DNA of 64,000 nt. Source: Anas platyrhynchos. Taxonomy: Eukaryota > Chordata > Aves > Anseriformes > Anatidae. The DNA is taken from NCBI RefSeq assembly GCF_047663525.1, contig NC_092594.1, forward strand, positions 39,498,001 through 39,562,000, in the 5' to 3' direction. This document shows, piece by piece, positions 1-14,000 of this stretch (positions are counted from its first letter, which is position 1; each line of letters starts with the position of its first letter). Both the position numbers and the translations under genes were made by a program. Below the pieces are notes generated by a model. It was not told where the DNA came from. It saw nothing but the letters and a program-made list of their open reading frames with translations, and did no database searches.

Positions 1-1968
1 GGTTCGTGACTTGCCTGAGTACAGCCTTAGCTGTAATCCTGAACCTTCCAGGGAATCACTGCTGAGGCAAATCTTTGCCTCTCACCTTTGTCCACCCCTA
101 ACACTTGAGCAACCTGTGTGTATGCATGTGCATTCGTAAAACACTTTTGTCTGGTCTTGCCCACAAGCCACATCCATTTGCTTTTCATACAAATCTGTAT
201 GATCCAGTTTTAGTAGCACAAACACTCAACCCAACATTACTTAGTCATTCAGTTAGAAAGCAGAGATAACTACTGAAGACAAGGCCCTACTTGATTGCCA
301 AGTATTATTCTTACAATTTAATCATTTGCAAAAATTCAATGAACTACACAGACTGATACATCATGTTTTTTTCTTGTTTGTTTGTTTGTTTTTTAATAGA
401 CTCAAGTAAATATGCGTATGTGCAAATGTGTAGAGAGAAAAAACAACTCTGGAGGTCATTAGCATTAATTTGAATTCCAAACACTTCGTATACCAGGTGT
501 ATTCAACTGTAGAGTATGTAAATACAGGTTATTTATTTACTGTAGTTTTTTATGCTGAGCAACACTGGAAATGTCTTGGTCCAGAGAATAAGCCAATACT
601 GATTTTATGGACACTCCCTGGTTAAAAGGAAAGGAGCATTGCTGAGTTCTCAAAAGTCGAACACATGCTTTGTAAGCAAATATTGCCTATCTTGCACAGA
701 ATAAATATTTCCACTGCACCACAAAGGATCACTTAATGCAATGCTTTGTTTAAGCTGCTGATGACAGTAAAGCTATCAGTCTTCTTTGTCTGCTTTCTTC
801 TTTCAAAATACTTCCTGGTATCCAGATTAAAAATACAAATGTAACCGTCTTTAGTACAGGAGGAAACAAAAATGAATTGATCGCATTTAAATTTGTATGT
901 GTTTAAATGTATATTGTTCTTAAATAATTTAGGGTAACAAACATGTCAAAATCCTGCTTGTTTCAGTTCCTTTCCTGATCTGAAAACCCAGCTACAGCTA
1001 CATGCCGCTATGCTTACCGCCCCTGCGCATGGCGGGCAGGACCTCAGGGTCCCTCCAGAGGTGGGGGAGCTGAAAAGGGGATGGGCAGCAGAGACCCACA
1101 GCCAACCCGGGGTTGAAATGTCCTTATTCTGAACCACATGCTGCCACAGGTCCAGCAGCAGTTCCACCACAGACTGCATGGGCCTGTGGAGTTACACCTA
1201 ACACCAGTGAAAGCAAAAGGCTCAGGCTTTCCTCATTCACATTGTAAATCAGTTACAATTGCTCTGATTTAACATTTCCCAACATCTTTTCAAAGTTCTG
1301 AGAACGCACTGAAGTGTGGTCAGCACCAAGCCTGGCTCTGCATGGCGAGTGCTCCACAGCAGCCACCCCTGCGCACAGCACCCGCCGTGATGGGGCCGCT
1401 TCCCACTCCTGCGGCAACACCCCGATGCCCTGCACCAGATCAAACCACCGATGTGCTCAAGTGTCCTGCACACGCCAATGAAGACACAACCCCATCTCAC
1501 AGGGAAGAGTTTACAGTTTAAAAAGCCAAATAACTCACATAAAAATGCAGAGAGGAGATACAATCAAGCACATACACTCAGATGTACATTTATAGTCCTA
1601 CAGTAACACACACAGAGTACCTATCCTTAGCTGTCACTCCTGTCAGGTAGCAAAGGCAAGGGGTGTCTGGGGAGGATGGGAAGTTCCCCACTGCAGTATT
1701 TTATAAATAACATAAATAGCAAGTGTGGCAGCTGTGGAACAATCCTTGTGATTTTGGTCTTCATAACGACAAAGGAGTGCTGTTCCCCGGGCTGGCATAC
1801 ACTTGCTAATTTGAGCTGTCTGCTGCACACTGAGAAGCTGCTGTAGAAGAATGTGACAGACAGTTGTACTCGCAAAGTAAAATGAAGGAGTGAGTATCCT
1901 GAAGGGCACAAATCTAGTAGATGTGTAAATGTTGCAGAAAACAGCACTGAAGAAGCTGCAGAAAAAGC
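1..1968 (-). other. ERICH3: ERICH3 3' UTR and downstream sequence
   Basis: No coding exon is recognisable below the stop at 1,969. The first canonical AATAAA on the minus strand is at 537-532, with ATTAAA near 397-392, so the 3' UTR could be about 1.4-1.6 kb if either is used. A short (GTTT)n tract lies at about 374-394. The small ORFs here have no family character. Confidence 0.45.
532..537 (-). terminator. candidate ERICH3 polyadenylation signal AATAAA
   Basis: This is the first canonical hexamer on the minus strand downstream of the stop. No clear GT-rich downstream element is visible, so usage is uncertain. Confidence 0.3.
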
Positions 1969-2040
1969 TTAGAGGACAGTTTCTTCCTTGTCCTGGGGCC
2001 CTATGGAGGGCACAACAGCTGCATCCAGGTTTACAACATC
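1969..2040 (-). CDS. ERICH3: ERICH3 terminal coding micro-exon
   Basis: After the acceptor ATTTCCTAG the frame reads DVVNLDAAVV, then PSIGPQDKEETVL and TAA (1971-1969): 23 residues in exact phase with exon 14. The end -ETVL fits the class I PDZ-ligand pattern (Thr at -2, Leu at 0). The alternative is read-through to the stop at 2,484-2,482, which would remove this tail. Confidence 0.8.
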   Translation of the reverse strand, partial: DVVNLDAAVVPSIGPQDKEETVL

Positions 2041-5000
2041 CTAGGAAATGATGAGAAAAATGTTAGCTTTACAGAAAATAGGCTAAACTGAGGTAGAGAG
2101 ATACCACTGTAAGACACTTCCTGCAGCTAGATGCCAGGGCAACCAGAGAAGCCAGCTGCTGCTGCTGGCATGCAGCACAGAGCTCACGGGCAGTAACAGC
2201 AGCAGTGGTGACACTGAGGCCGCTCCACACCGCCAGCAGCACTGGGAGACGGGGTGATGCTGCTGGGAGCCAGGAACACAGGGCACTGGGCATAGCTGGA
2301 GGGCCGAGAAGACATGGGGCTGCAAGCTTTAGCACCATGGTGAAGGTACATGCAACAGGGCTTCAGGAACAGGTAAGCACACAGAAGCTGCCATGCAGAA
2401 GGATTTGCCATCCTGTACCACAGCTATCAGTGGCAGATTCTTAAGGGGAGCATAAGAAAGCAGCAGTGAGAATATGAGACATCATCTGCTCCCAACACTG
2501 CTCCCAGCAGCCACGAGCCTGGGGATGTGAAAAGGAACATGCCAGCAGCAGACCCAGGCAGGACTCACCTCACAGCAGCTCCCATCCGTGGCAGCAGCTC
2601 CCGCATCTGGGCTTCCTCGCATGGGACTTTTCTTCCTCTGCTCCTGAGCCCCGGAGTCACCCTGTGTGTCTTCTGAAACACCCTCAGCCTTTCCCTTCTG
2701 GGCACTTTCACTGAGGCCAGACTCTTTCCCTTTGATATGTGCTCCCTCCTGCACCGTCCCTCCCTGGACTGCTGGCCCCTCTGCCACTGCCACCCCCATC
2801 CTGCTCTGTCCCCCTGCCCCCGCTCTTGTCCCCCTCTCCCATGCTCCCACCCCATCACCCATCCAGCTGTCCCCAGCCACCGCCGCCTCCAGCCCCACCG
2901 CTCCCCCCCCGTTCTCTGCCTTCCTCACTGCAGTGCCAGCTGCCTCCCCAGCTCTGCTCTCACACAGTCCCTCTGCGGGCGGTGCTGGTTCCTCCACCAC
3001 CTCCTCACCAGGAGTTCTCCCCGCTCCCAGCACCACCCCATCCTGACCTGTAGCACACTCCCTCAATCCCTGCTCTGCAGCTTCCAGCTCCCATGGACCT
3101 GCCACTCCTCCCATGACTCCTCCACCTCCTATCTCAGCTCCAGCTATCTCTGCAGATAGTCCCATCACTGGCCCATCAAGATTTTCTTCCATTACTCCAT
3201 CTGGCTTTGCTTTGCTGCCCAAAGATGGGTTTTCAAGCAAAAGTGCTTCTGCTGAACCCTCCTCATCTTCTGCTGTTGCTGTCTGCTCCAACAAAGATGA
3301 CCCTTCACTTGCAGGATCCCTTCCAGCCTCCACCAGAGCCCCTAATCCAGATGCTACTTGTAACACTGGACCCTTGCCTGCATCCACAGACTCCTCCACC
3401 ACCTCCTCTGCTCTTGGGAGAGATCTCTCTTCCACTTCTGGTGGTCTGTCAGTCTCAGACATTGCTATTCCTATGGCAGCATCCTTCATCTCCGCCTTCT
3501 CTTCCCCTGAAGCTTTCAGTTGGGTGAACTCATTTGGCTTTAGTTCTTCCCCGCCTGTGCAAACTTCGGTATCCCCTAATGTTTCCCTGAGAGCCACAGG
3601 TTTCTCCACAGCCTCCTCCCCTTCAGAAACAGCTTCCTCTATAGCCTCCGCTCCTTCAAGGCCAGCCACTCCCGTAATCTCTTCTTCTGCCAAGTTTGCA
3701 TCCTCCACAGCCTCCTCTCCCTCACATACAGCATCCTCCACAATGCCCTTCCCTGCAAAACGTCCCTCCTCCGCGGCCTCCTCTGCCTCAGACATGGTGT
3801 CACCCACTGCCTCCTTCAATAGGGGCTCTGCCATCCCCACTGCCTTCTCCACCCCAGAGGCCTTCTCCATGGCCTCCCCGCCTCCAGAGAGCTCCCCAGC
3901 TCCCTCACCACACCCAGGCACTGCCCCGTCTGCCTCCCTGCGTGCCGGCCCCCCCACTCCTGCTGATTCCTCTCCCTTGCTCCCTGGCTCCTGCAGTGCT
4001 CCCACACTCTCCATCACCCTCATCACAGCTTTCTGCCCCCCAGCTACCACTTCTGCTCCAGGCACTCCCTTCCCTGTCTCCTTTTCCTTGGCATCTCCTT
4101 CTGCCATGGCCCCCCTGGCAGGTGCTTGTCCTTCCGCAGCCAGCTGACCCGCTGCTGGCACCACGGCCACCACCTCTCCCTCGGGCAGCACATCTCCTGC
4201 CTGGGCCGCTCTCCGTCCTGCGTCGTGAGCGTGAGAATCTCCTTCCTCAGCTACACGGCCTTCCTCCACCAGTGCTTGTCTCTGCCCTGCCACCTGCACT
4301 CCTCGTGCCTCTTGTTCTGCTGCCTTCTGCACATCAGGTGCTCTTGTTCCTTCTGCCAAGAAAGCTCCACCTGGTGCTAGTAAGACACAATTGAAACATT
4401 GGTTTTACTGAGAGCTGAGTTAATGTTAAGGCTGGTTTACTGGGTTAAAAACATTATTTCTCACAAGCAATGAAGGGACATCAGCATGGTGGCAAGAAAG
4501 AGACTTGCCATGCTGCTTCTTACCATGCACCCCTGCTCTGACTAGGTTTCTGGTGCTGCCATTCTGGCATCTGCCGTGATAAATTTAGGCAAAAATGTAG
4601 ATGCGTGACTGGCCTCCAGTTCTGACAGTTCTGCCTGCCCTTTCCCAGTCCTTTCTCCCTCTCCCCACGCCCCCCCACCTGCCTTGCAGAGAGCTTGTGT
4701 GTACACAAAATAGCTGCAAGCTTGACAATAACACTCAAAATTCAGAAATAGGTGGTAAATTGCTCATATAAAATATGCATACATGGGAAGAAGAACACAC
4801 AGCTGTTCATGCAGAGTAATGCTTCCCATGCATTCTGTAATTACACCTGGGGAATAATACAGGGCCTTTTCCTACACCCTGAGAATTTAACAGCAATGTT
4901 CCTCATTGAATTTGGTGCTCCAGGGCCTGTCCCTGGGCAGGCACCTCCAGCAGGCTGCATTGCTGTACCCATGTTTTGCACAAACACAGCAGGTTCTTAT

Positions 5001-8000
5001 TTAGAAAATGGGAGGTTTTGTGCCAGTGAAGAGAGCAAGGAGCAATGTCCTTCCCAAGCTACCCTTTCGCAAACTGGGCAAAGGCTCTCTTGCCCCAAAT
5101 CATCTCATGCGTTTTGACTTATTTGATGCTCCTGCACTACTGCTGTACTCCAAAATCATTGCTTTTTGCTGTCTGCTTGGGCAAGCACCCATGCAACAAA
5201 ACCCCATCTCTGGAACAGCAGCCAAAGAGGACTCCAGGTGACCAACAGGCCGAGAGGACAATATTTGTCTCTCATTCTGCCAGCAGAAGAGTGGAGCCCA
5301 TGTCTGGTTTCCCACAACAGTTCCACTGGCCTTACTTACTCCCTGCTGCCCCCATCCCTTCCTGCCCTTCAGGGCTGGATGTGACCACTCACTAGGTAGG
5401 TCAGCTGCGCAGGAGCACAGAAGGTGCACAAGGCAGCTCAAGCAGCTGCAGACAGTAAAGGAGCCAGAATAAAGGACAGGCTGAGAAGAAATTTTACTGA
5501 GAGAGAATGGAGACCATGAAAGGAGAGAAGAGAGCACAGAAAGCTGATTCCTCCCATCAGACCATGCATCACCTGACCAGTAGACCACACTTCAAAATTA
5601 ATAACTCCATATTACATGTTGCAATATGAGAAGTCATGCCTTCCTGCAAAAGCACCTTGCACCGAGTGTATTGCTTACATGTACTACTGGTTTCCTGCCC
5701 TGTAAATTTACACTGCTGCTACTAGGAGGTCTGCTAGAAAAGAATTGGTTGCTTAGAAGTAAGTACAATAAGACTGACTGACCTAGCAGCTAGTCTCATT
5801 CAAATTGTCCACCCACCTCTGCCATGAAGTGACAAATAGCCTTCCAGAATCTGCTCTGGAGGATGCATCTGTCCCTATTTAAGAATATATTTAACCCATG
5901 GAAATACTGTCTTGCCTCCACACATTTACTTGTAGAGGTCTTCCGTGAATCGCTGTGTCTTCTAGGTGTCATGTATTCAAGCCATGTGTAATTACATTTA
6001 ACTGAATATTCCCTCCAGCGATATATTAAGAAAAACAGTTATCAGTTCTTCTGAGACTGGAGAAAAAGCACCTGTTTTTTTTATACATGTACCTGTGTAT
6101 TTGGAATTTAATCTGTCTGCTGCTTCAGAATCAATGAAGAGTTCCACATGGAGTGGGAGAGGACTTGTTCCCACAGTCTTCCTTGCCACAAACTTGCATT
6201 ATTCTCTTCCCAAGTCCTTGCTTCTCCCCTGCCATTGCACACCCTGTGATCTCTCACTTTTTTCCTATGAGGTTGTGTTGTTTTTTTTTGTTTGTTTTTG
6301 TTTGTTTTGTACACCGTTGATTCTTTCTATTTGGCCATATATGTTACTTTTCTTCTTTTTTTATTTTATTTTTATTTTTTCTTCTCCTTCCTCCTGTGGT
6401 TTCTCCCACTTCCTGCTTACAACTATCCTTCCCAATGAGAACCCTGCACCCACACAGCTCTGAAGAGAAGCATGAGAAAATTTTTAAAAGACCATTTCAG
6501 TTGATGTTACAAAAAGCACTTGCTCAGCATGAAGGCCTTTTTGCCTGCACCACAGGTCCTAAAACGTATTGATGGCTCCACTACTGCTTTGACATTGCAA
6601 CTACCTGAATTACTAAGATCTGCGTAGCAAGGAACCATGAAAGATGGTCAGGGAAGTTCACAGGAGATCACTGACAAGGTTGCTCCTGGGACCCAAGATC
6701 CTGACAAAGGTTTCTGAGCAACAGCACACAGCCTGTTTGATTCATTCTGCTGTTCCAATGCTGAAGAGAAGACAAGAAGCTGTCCACTCCAGGACATGCT
6801 TTGCTGGCTCAGGCTGATGTCCAGGCAACACTTCCTTCAGACTCAATGAAATACCAAATGCTTTGCTAGCTGTTGTGCACATTGTTTTGCTTTGACCTGG
6901 TTATGGGCCTGAAGTCTGACTACTTGGAAGTTCAAATTCTTTCCAGTTTTCTGTCTATGCAATACTTGACAAAAGAGAAACTGACAGTCTATCAAAACAC
7001 AGAGCCCAGGGAAGGATGAGAAATACTGATCACAGAAATTCTCTCATGGGCTCAGCAATATCTCCTTGTCACAAAGAGCACAGCAAGATCAGAAGATGCA
7101 CAGCAGGAAGCCAACCCAGGTATTTCCATACTTCTGAGAGATCGTGTCATGCCACTGTTTATGATTTGCACAGACTCACTCTAGTGGAGCATTTTGCACC
7201 ACTTGCTTCCTTCAGCATACATGAATTACTGTGATAATTTATTTCTGCACTGTTAATGACAGCATTGTTTTGGAGAAATCCTGTCAGGAGCAGAGCACAA
7301 TTGGTCTCATCAGGGCAAAACAGAAACAGAAACAGTGTCCTATCAATCTCATGCAAACACAGGCTGGAAAGCTAATGAGAATGACCAGCCCCATGGAGAA
7401 GTTCACGTGAAAAAAACAGAAGCCCAAGAATGGACTGAGAACGAGTTTTGACACAGCAGAGGACTGAGTACTTTCAGCTTTCCTGGTGTCTCTGGGGGCT
7501 CTTAGCCCTCAGCATTTTGGAGGGCTGGAGTAGTGGAAGTTGGAATCACATGGCATATTGTTAATTATAAACATCCTTAAATTTTGCAATTTGAATCTTT
7601 ATCATGTTTGCCACTGTCCTAAGTGCCTAGAAGAAGCTAAGATTCCCACGTGAGTTTTGTTACCCCACAATGTATCTTTCAACATGCTAATTATATCTCA
7701 AAAAAGGGGATTATTTTTTTCCTTTATTTCTCTAGACAAAGCTTCTTGGCAATTCCTTATTTGCTATAAAATTCACCTATACGACTCTTATGTGGACACG
7801 GAAAAAGCCTTCTTCAATTTAGGATTGCAAACTCCTATCTGTATTTTTTATGATTCAACAATTTTTCTTTTTCTTCCTCTCCCCTACTTGATCTGGTCTA
7901 CCCCTGAATCTCAGGTAGTCTTCTGGCAGCAGAGATTATACAGGGCTTGGCTAAGAACACTGTTTATATATATCTACATATATAAATGCTGCTACCGTGT

Positions 8001-11000
8001 AACATTTGGACATTCTATCTATACTTGATAGAGGGACTCTGTTGAAACCTAGAGCCATAAAACCAAGTGCACTGAATGTAAACATATAAGAATTTATGCT
8101 AAGAACAATGTTATCGTTTTATGCTAACGCAGCCTGAAATTACTATCCTTTACACATTCATTTGATCTCTCTTTGCTTTTGTATTACCACGTAATTTCCT
8201 GTTCTGTATGTTTTCAGAGTTCTTTCTTCTTCACCAGTCCTTACTCAACTCATCTGAGTCTAGTGGTGAAGCTGCTTACATTCAAGTTCCTTTCATGCAA
8301 GTGAAGAGAGGGGTTCCAGAAGCAAACATCTTTGAAGACTTCAGCATTATTCAATGATTAGTATGCTAATGTCTTTACCGGCTCAATTCTGAATGCATAA
8401 CAAAGCAAAAGCAATACACGAGACAGTCAAAGTAACCCAGCAGCAACAGATTTGTCAAGCATTAAGCTCCAGCGTTTTAGAGTTTATTCCACACATAGCT
8501 GTCTTAGATCTATGCATTGCAGTGATCAGAAAGCAATAGAAACAGAACAAAAAAACTTGAAACAAAAGAAAAGGATTATACATTCCACTGCTAATGGGGT
8601 GTGGAGAAAGACAATTAGAAATTTAATCTGCCATGGCTTGTGCCTCTCCTTCTTTATGTAAACACCAGTGCAGGTGACCATTCTGTTATACTGCCTGATT
8701 TAACAACATCCAGGAAATTTCTTCCATAACCTAAATGACACTGTAAAGCAAGGGCTTATATTTTTCCCCTTCCTCAAATACAGTAATGCAGACATTGTTT
8801 ATATGGCTAACCGTCTTTTATGTGCCCATTATCTATAAAGGTAAAGTTGAAACCACAAGATGCCCATTTTATCAGAAAATTGAGGTGTCACACAACTAAC
8901 AGATCTGCTCCTTGCCAACAAATCCATGACAGAGTGAAGCAAAACAACTATGGAACTACTGATGTAGTTTTGATCCTCATCTGCTGCACCATGATTCACA
9001 TAGCATTTTTTTGGTGTTCTTTTTGAATCTAGTATTTGGGGCAATTGCTGCAAGTTAGAGCACAGGAAGCTCCACACTGATATGCGAAAGAACTTCTTCA
9101 TGGTGAGGGTGACAGAGCATTGGAACAGGCTGCCTAGGGAGGTTGTGGAGTCTCCTTCTCTGGAGATATTCAAGGCCTGTCTGGACACCTACCTGGGCAG
9201 CCTGCTCTGAGGAACCTGCTTTGGCAGGGGGGTTGGACCCGATGATCTTTCGAGGTCCCTTCCAACCCCTACCGTTCTGTGATTCTGTGATTTCCACATT
9301 ATAAAGAAAATTCCCCGGCACACTGATTCTCATATAAGTAATGAATTATGTTTGTATTTTACAGTAATTTCATGATATGTGAAACCTAACTTGTGAAGTT
9401 AAAAAAAAAAAAAAAAAAAAGAATAGCCAAAGCCTTACACTGGAAACACTAGAAAAGAAACAAGCAAAAAAAAAAAAAAAAAATGAGGTTACATTCTGGT
9501 TATTTAGCTCACAGAAATATAGAGTATTTCAGTAGCTTGAAAATAGTCCAGCAACTGCATTCCCCTTGCTGCATCATGACTTAGGATAAAGGCAAATACA
9601 GCAACAGTTGCATTCACAGATCACATCACAGTTCTGCAGGGGGACTGTACTCACCACTTCCTTTGTCACTTTGAGGAAATTCTTCATTTCTATTCTCCAC
9701 TTCCATCATATTATTTTCCAAAGGCACTAGAACATCTTTCTCCCCACTGTCTCTCTTGTTACTTGCATTCTTCTCCCCATCTTCCTTTATGTTACTTTCT
9801 ACTGTCCTAGCCTGTCTGAGTTCCCAATTAACTTCAGGACTTTGATGCTGTATTGATGTTATGTTTTCATGAAAAATTTCAGTATCTTCCCCTGCTGGTC
9901 GATCTTCCACTTTTGTCTTTTCTGCTTCATGTATGTCTTCCTTTTCCAGTGTAAAAGTTTCCTGGTTGTCCTCTGTTTTGAACAGTATATTTTCCCCATT
10001 CTCACTTCTGTATTGTGCATGCGCTGTGTTATCAGATGCCTTTTTGATATCATACTCCTCTTTGCCCTTAATATTTTCTATCATCTTTTGAACGTCAGAG
10101 TCATCTCCACTGCTATACTGAGCACTGGTGGATGAGAGAGAATGTGCAGACCTCCTATCTAGAAATAGAAAACACAATTTTATTTTAGTATCTATCACTA
10201 AGACATTTGTATTCATTGGCCGCAGACAGATACTCGTCTGATATCAACCTCTGTATTAAACCGTCTGAAGATACTGTGACAAAATTCCAGTAACGGTAAT
10301 AGGAGAGCATTGCCCAAATGTATCAGTGTTAAAATCAAAGCCATTTAACATATATTTTTTTACGATAATGGAAATGAGCCTCAGTAGCTCCATCTGTCAC
10401 AAAAAAATACACTTTAAAAAGCCCCTGTAAATATGGCTAAGATGAGTTTTAGAATAGTTTCTTGAGCTCTGCTTGATAAAAGATTTCAACAACAGCAGCA
10501 GTCCTTCAGTTCACTCCTGTTATGGAATCATAGAATCAATTCAGGTTGGAAAAGACCTCTAAGATCATATAGTCCAACCTTTAATCTAGTACTAAAGCCC
10601 ACCACTAAACCATGCTACTACTTTCTAAATCTACATGTTTCTTGAAGACCTTCAAAGATGGTATATTATCGCAGTGAATATCATAAAGATATCCAAAATC
10701 AGATGTAAAACAATCCAGTTGAATAGGAAATGAAGCTCACTGTATCCTCTAATAATACATACATGGAGCATCATTTGAAATTCATAAATGGAAAATTTGC
10801 AGGGAACAAAACAAAAGCAGTGATAATTCTTCAATAACATTTAACCAAACAGTAGAGATTATCGCTGTAATGGACATTGCCAGTGTCCAAAGTTCATATG
10901 GATTCAAGAAGAGATTAGTCAAAGTCAAGGAACAAAAAGCTATTTAGGCCTACTAACTACAAGGGACCACGGTTGACTCCAGTGATTTACAGTGGTGGGA

Positions 11001-14000
11001 AAACACAGTGGGGAAGCAGAGCCAGAGATCTAGCAGAGTATAAAACTGAAGTTTATTCAGAATTTATGTCATTAAAAGACAGCAGTTCTGAAATGCAGGG
11101 TGTTTTGTCAGGTTTCCCAGTGACTTCTGAGATAAAAGTGCGCATCCTCAGGAAGTGGTCATAGCATCATGGATGTTGTTTACCATTAAGTGCTTACCTG
11201 TCCCAAGGATTTAGAGCTACTAATCTCTAACAGTGTTGGCTGGCACTATGTCCATTTCTGCAACTAAACAGTTCAGTCATGTCTACTGTGAGCTGGCACA
11301 TGCTTACATTGCCCCATAGGGTTAGCTTTTTTTCTGTGACAGTTAGTGGAACTGGTAAGAACACAGGTAAGATAGCTATCTTTTACCAGTTCAGTAGGCA
11401 CTAAATGATCTTTTCTATGCAGACTCAACATACATTACTGGACATGCACAACATATAAAACATGCATCAGGTCAACATCTCTAAGCCTCATTATAAAAAT
11501 ACTAACCTTGTTTGTCATCCTCCAAGTCACTGTCAGAATATCCATCACTTTCATCTCTCTCACTGACAGAGGCCTGCAGTGCCTTCTGTGATGAGTTTTC
11601 ACTCTCCTTTTCATAGTCTAAATTATGTTTTTCATCATCTGGGGATGACTTTGACATTCCATTTCTTTGATCACTAGTCTGTCCTTCTTCATTAACTTCT
11701 TCTGCTTCAAAATCTTCATCATAGTCTAAAATAAAAGAATCATACTGTGAGACAGGAAATGGAATTCACAACTACTAAAGTTCTTTTTCAGCAGACAAAG
11801 GTTAACTTCATTAATTTCCTTTTCCCTTTTCATTTGTTCACTCGTAAAAGTCATGAGAGAATCTAAAACCACAGACAGGAATAGTAAGAGCACATTATTG
11901 TAAAAAAGCATCACATACTTCATAGATAGAGTAGCACAAATGCAATAAAGCTACTGAATGATGTACAAAGTATGATTAATACATTAAAAACAAAGTAAAT
12001 TAAAAAAAAAAAGTTAGCCATTGAGAGGACTACAAGAATTAACAGGCAAACTCAAAAATAAAATGCAAGACACTCTCTTATTACAGCAGAAAAACTCATT
12101 GCAATGATAAAAAAATAGAAGCAATAGAAAAAAGTGTAGAAAGATAATATATGGTGGAACAAAGTAAGATAAATGACACAGCTAATTAACAAAGAATTGC
12201 CTTACAAACTGAGTTAATTAATTAAATCCAGGCAAAGGGTGCTGCAGAGGAACATTCTGCTATCACACTATTCTAATTTGCTCATTTAGTTCCCAGATGA
12301 AATCCTAGTACAAATGACGCTTACAGCAGAATTACTATCTTTACATTAACAGGGTCTGGATTTTTTTCTAGGCTACTAGCCTGACACATAACATAAGATA
12401 GATAACTTTGCTCAGCTCTAGAGGTAAAAGCTGTCTTCATGCATATGCATTAAAGCAGCCTTTCCTTTCCAGCCAGGAGTGCACTATTTTAAATCCCAGT
12501 CACCAGAAAGAATAGTGATGTCCATGATTTCCATTTAAAATTCAGTAATTCCACTGCTACCACTAGCTCACTGCACATGCTGCAGAGAAGCAACACACCT
12601 ACATCGTGATGGAGAATTGTCACTGCTGACACACCAGCTGTCCCTCTTGGCCATTATTTCTCACCTTTTACCATAATTGCTCACTTCTTTTTTCTTTTCA
12701 TCAATGCTTTTAAAGTCCTGAAGTGACAGAATGCCACGGGCAGAAGTGACGATTATCTGATGCAGAAGCAATTAAGCAAATAAACAATTACCCAGACAAC
12801 ACAGATTAAGGGAATAATTATATTTATTTTCTGTATTAAAAATCTATTGAGTTTCCAACTGCATTGTTGGAAACAAGGCCTCTTTAGGTAACTGTCAGAA
12901 AGATGCCTACCACCCTGGAAGGAAAAAGGCTTGATTAATCACAAAAGCACATCCACAAGGACTAACAAGGAAGCTGTGCAGTAGCACTGCAGAATTATGA
13001 AAGTAAAAATAGGATTAGGAAATAAAAATGAAAATCTTTCTCTGAGTAACACTTACTCTGAAAAAGGCATTTTAACAAGGAGTGAGTGAAAGAACAGGCA
13101 GAGCTAGCTCTCTCTTCCTTTAGGGGCAGGCAGAGGTGTACACAGACTGGTGATGAGACTGGCCTGAGGTGGCACTGGGAAATGCCACATTCTCAGCATG
13201 AAGTTTGAGCTGCTACACATCATTTTTATACCATTATTTTCAATTATTTTCATACCACAAATATCATCTTTGTCCACCAAATGAAACATCCCTTGGGCAA
13301 ACTTAGAGCAAGGGCAGCCTCTCTCTGGTCTTTGTTTTTAAATCTCTGTCAATAGAAACCAGGTGCAACTCAATCAAAAGGGGCAAAGTCAGCCAGGTAC
13401 AGCTGTCAATGGGAGTGCTAGGTAAAGGGAAAGGATGATCATCACAGCAGGGTCAGAGCAGAGGAGGCAAGAAGGGTGAGCTGGGAGGCCAGGGACAGAG
13501 GGAACGAATGTTCAGAAGAGTGAGGAAGCTGGAGGTTAGTGGTGGTTGGCAGGTACATGGTGCTTGGGGCTGTGTGATGGAGAAGGGGAAGAGCTTCACA
13601 TGAACAGAGCATCTTGCTGCTGCTGGCAACAAAGAGAGAAGACTGAGGTATTTCACCTAGCTCTCAATCTTGCAGTCATTTTGCTGCTATGTGTTCCTCC
13701 CAGCTATCAGCCACTGATAACTTCACCATCCTCACCATTTTTCTCACACATGAGCTATCCTAAGAGCGGATACCACCAAGTGAGCTAGAGGCCCGCAGCC
13801 CCACACCCTCTCCAGAATTACCCTCTCCTATTTTTCATCCCCTGCTTGTGTTTTGGAATACCGTACCATTTTTACCAGTGTCTTCCTGACTATCTTCTGT
13901 CTCATGATTTAATAGTTTTTTCCTTTCTTCTCCTCTATGCTCCTGTCCGGTCTCCATTTTCTCTTCAATGGTTTCCATACTTGCTTCATGACCTGGTAAG

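Larger units (their letters stand above)
4377..9654 (-). other. ERICH3: ERICH3 intron 13
   Basis: 5.3 kb intron between a phase-1 donor and a phase-1 acceptor. It is AT-rich, with a T-rich tract near 6,280-6,390, an AT microsatellite near 7,966-7,984 and one CR1 3' end (9,055-9,290). I see no additional exon with convincing splice sites. Confidence 0.7.

Noticed and set aside
2482-2568. Read-through extension of ERICH3 exon 14 to the stop at 2,482
   Set aside because: A consensus GTGAGT donor precedes it and a phase-matched terminal exon exists at 2,040-1,969. It is kept only as an intron-retention alternative.
3113-4147. 344-codon plus-strand ORF, Ser/Pro/Ala-rich
   Set aside because: It is the antisense of ERICH3 exon 14, which has splice sites, phase and homology. 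The purine-biased coding strand leaves the complement free of stops.
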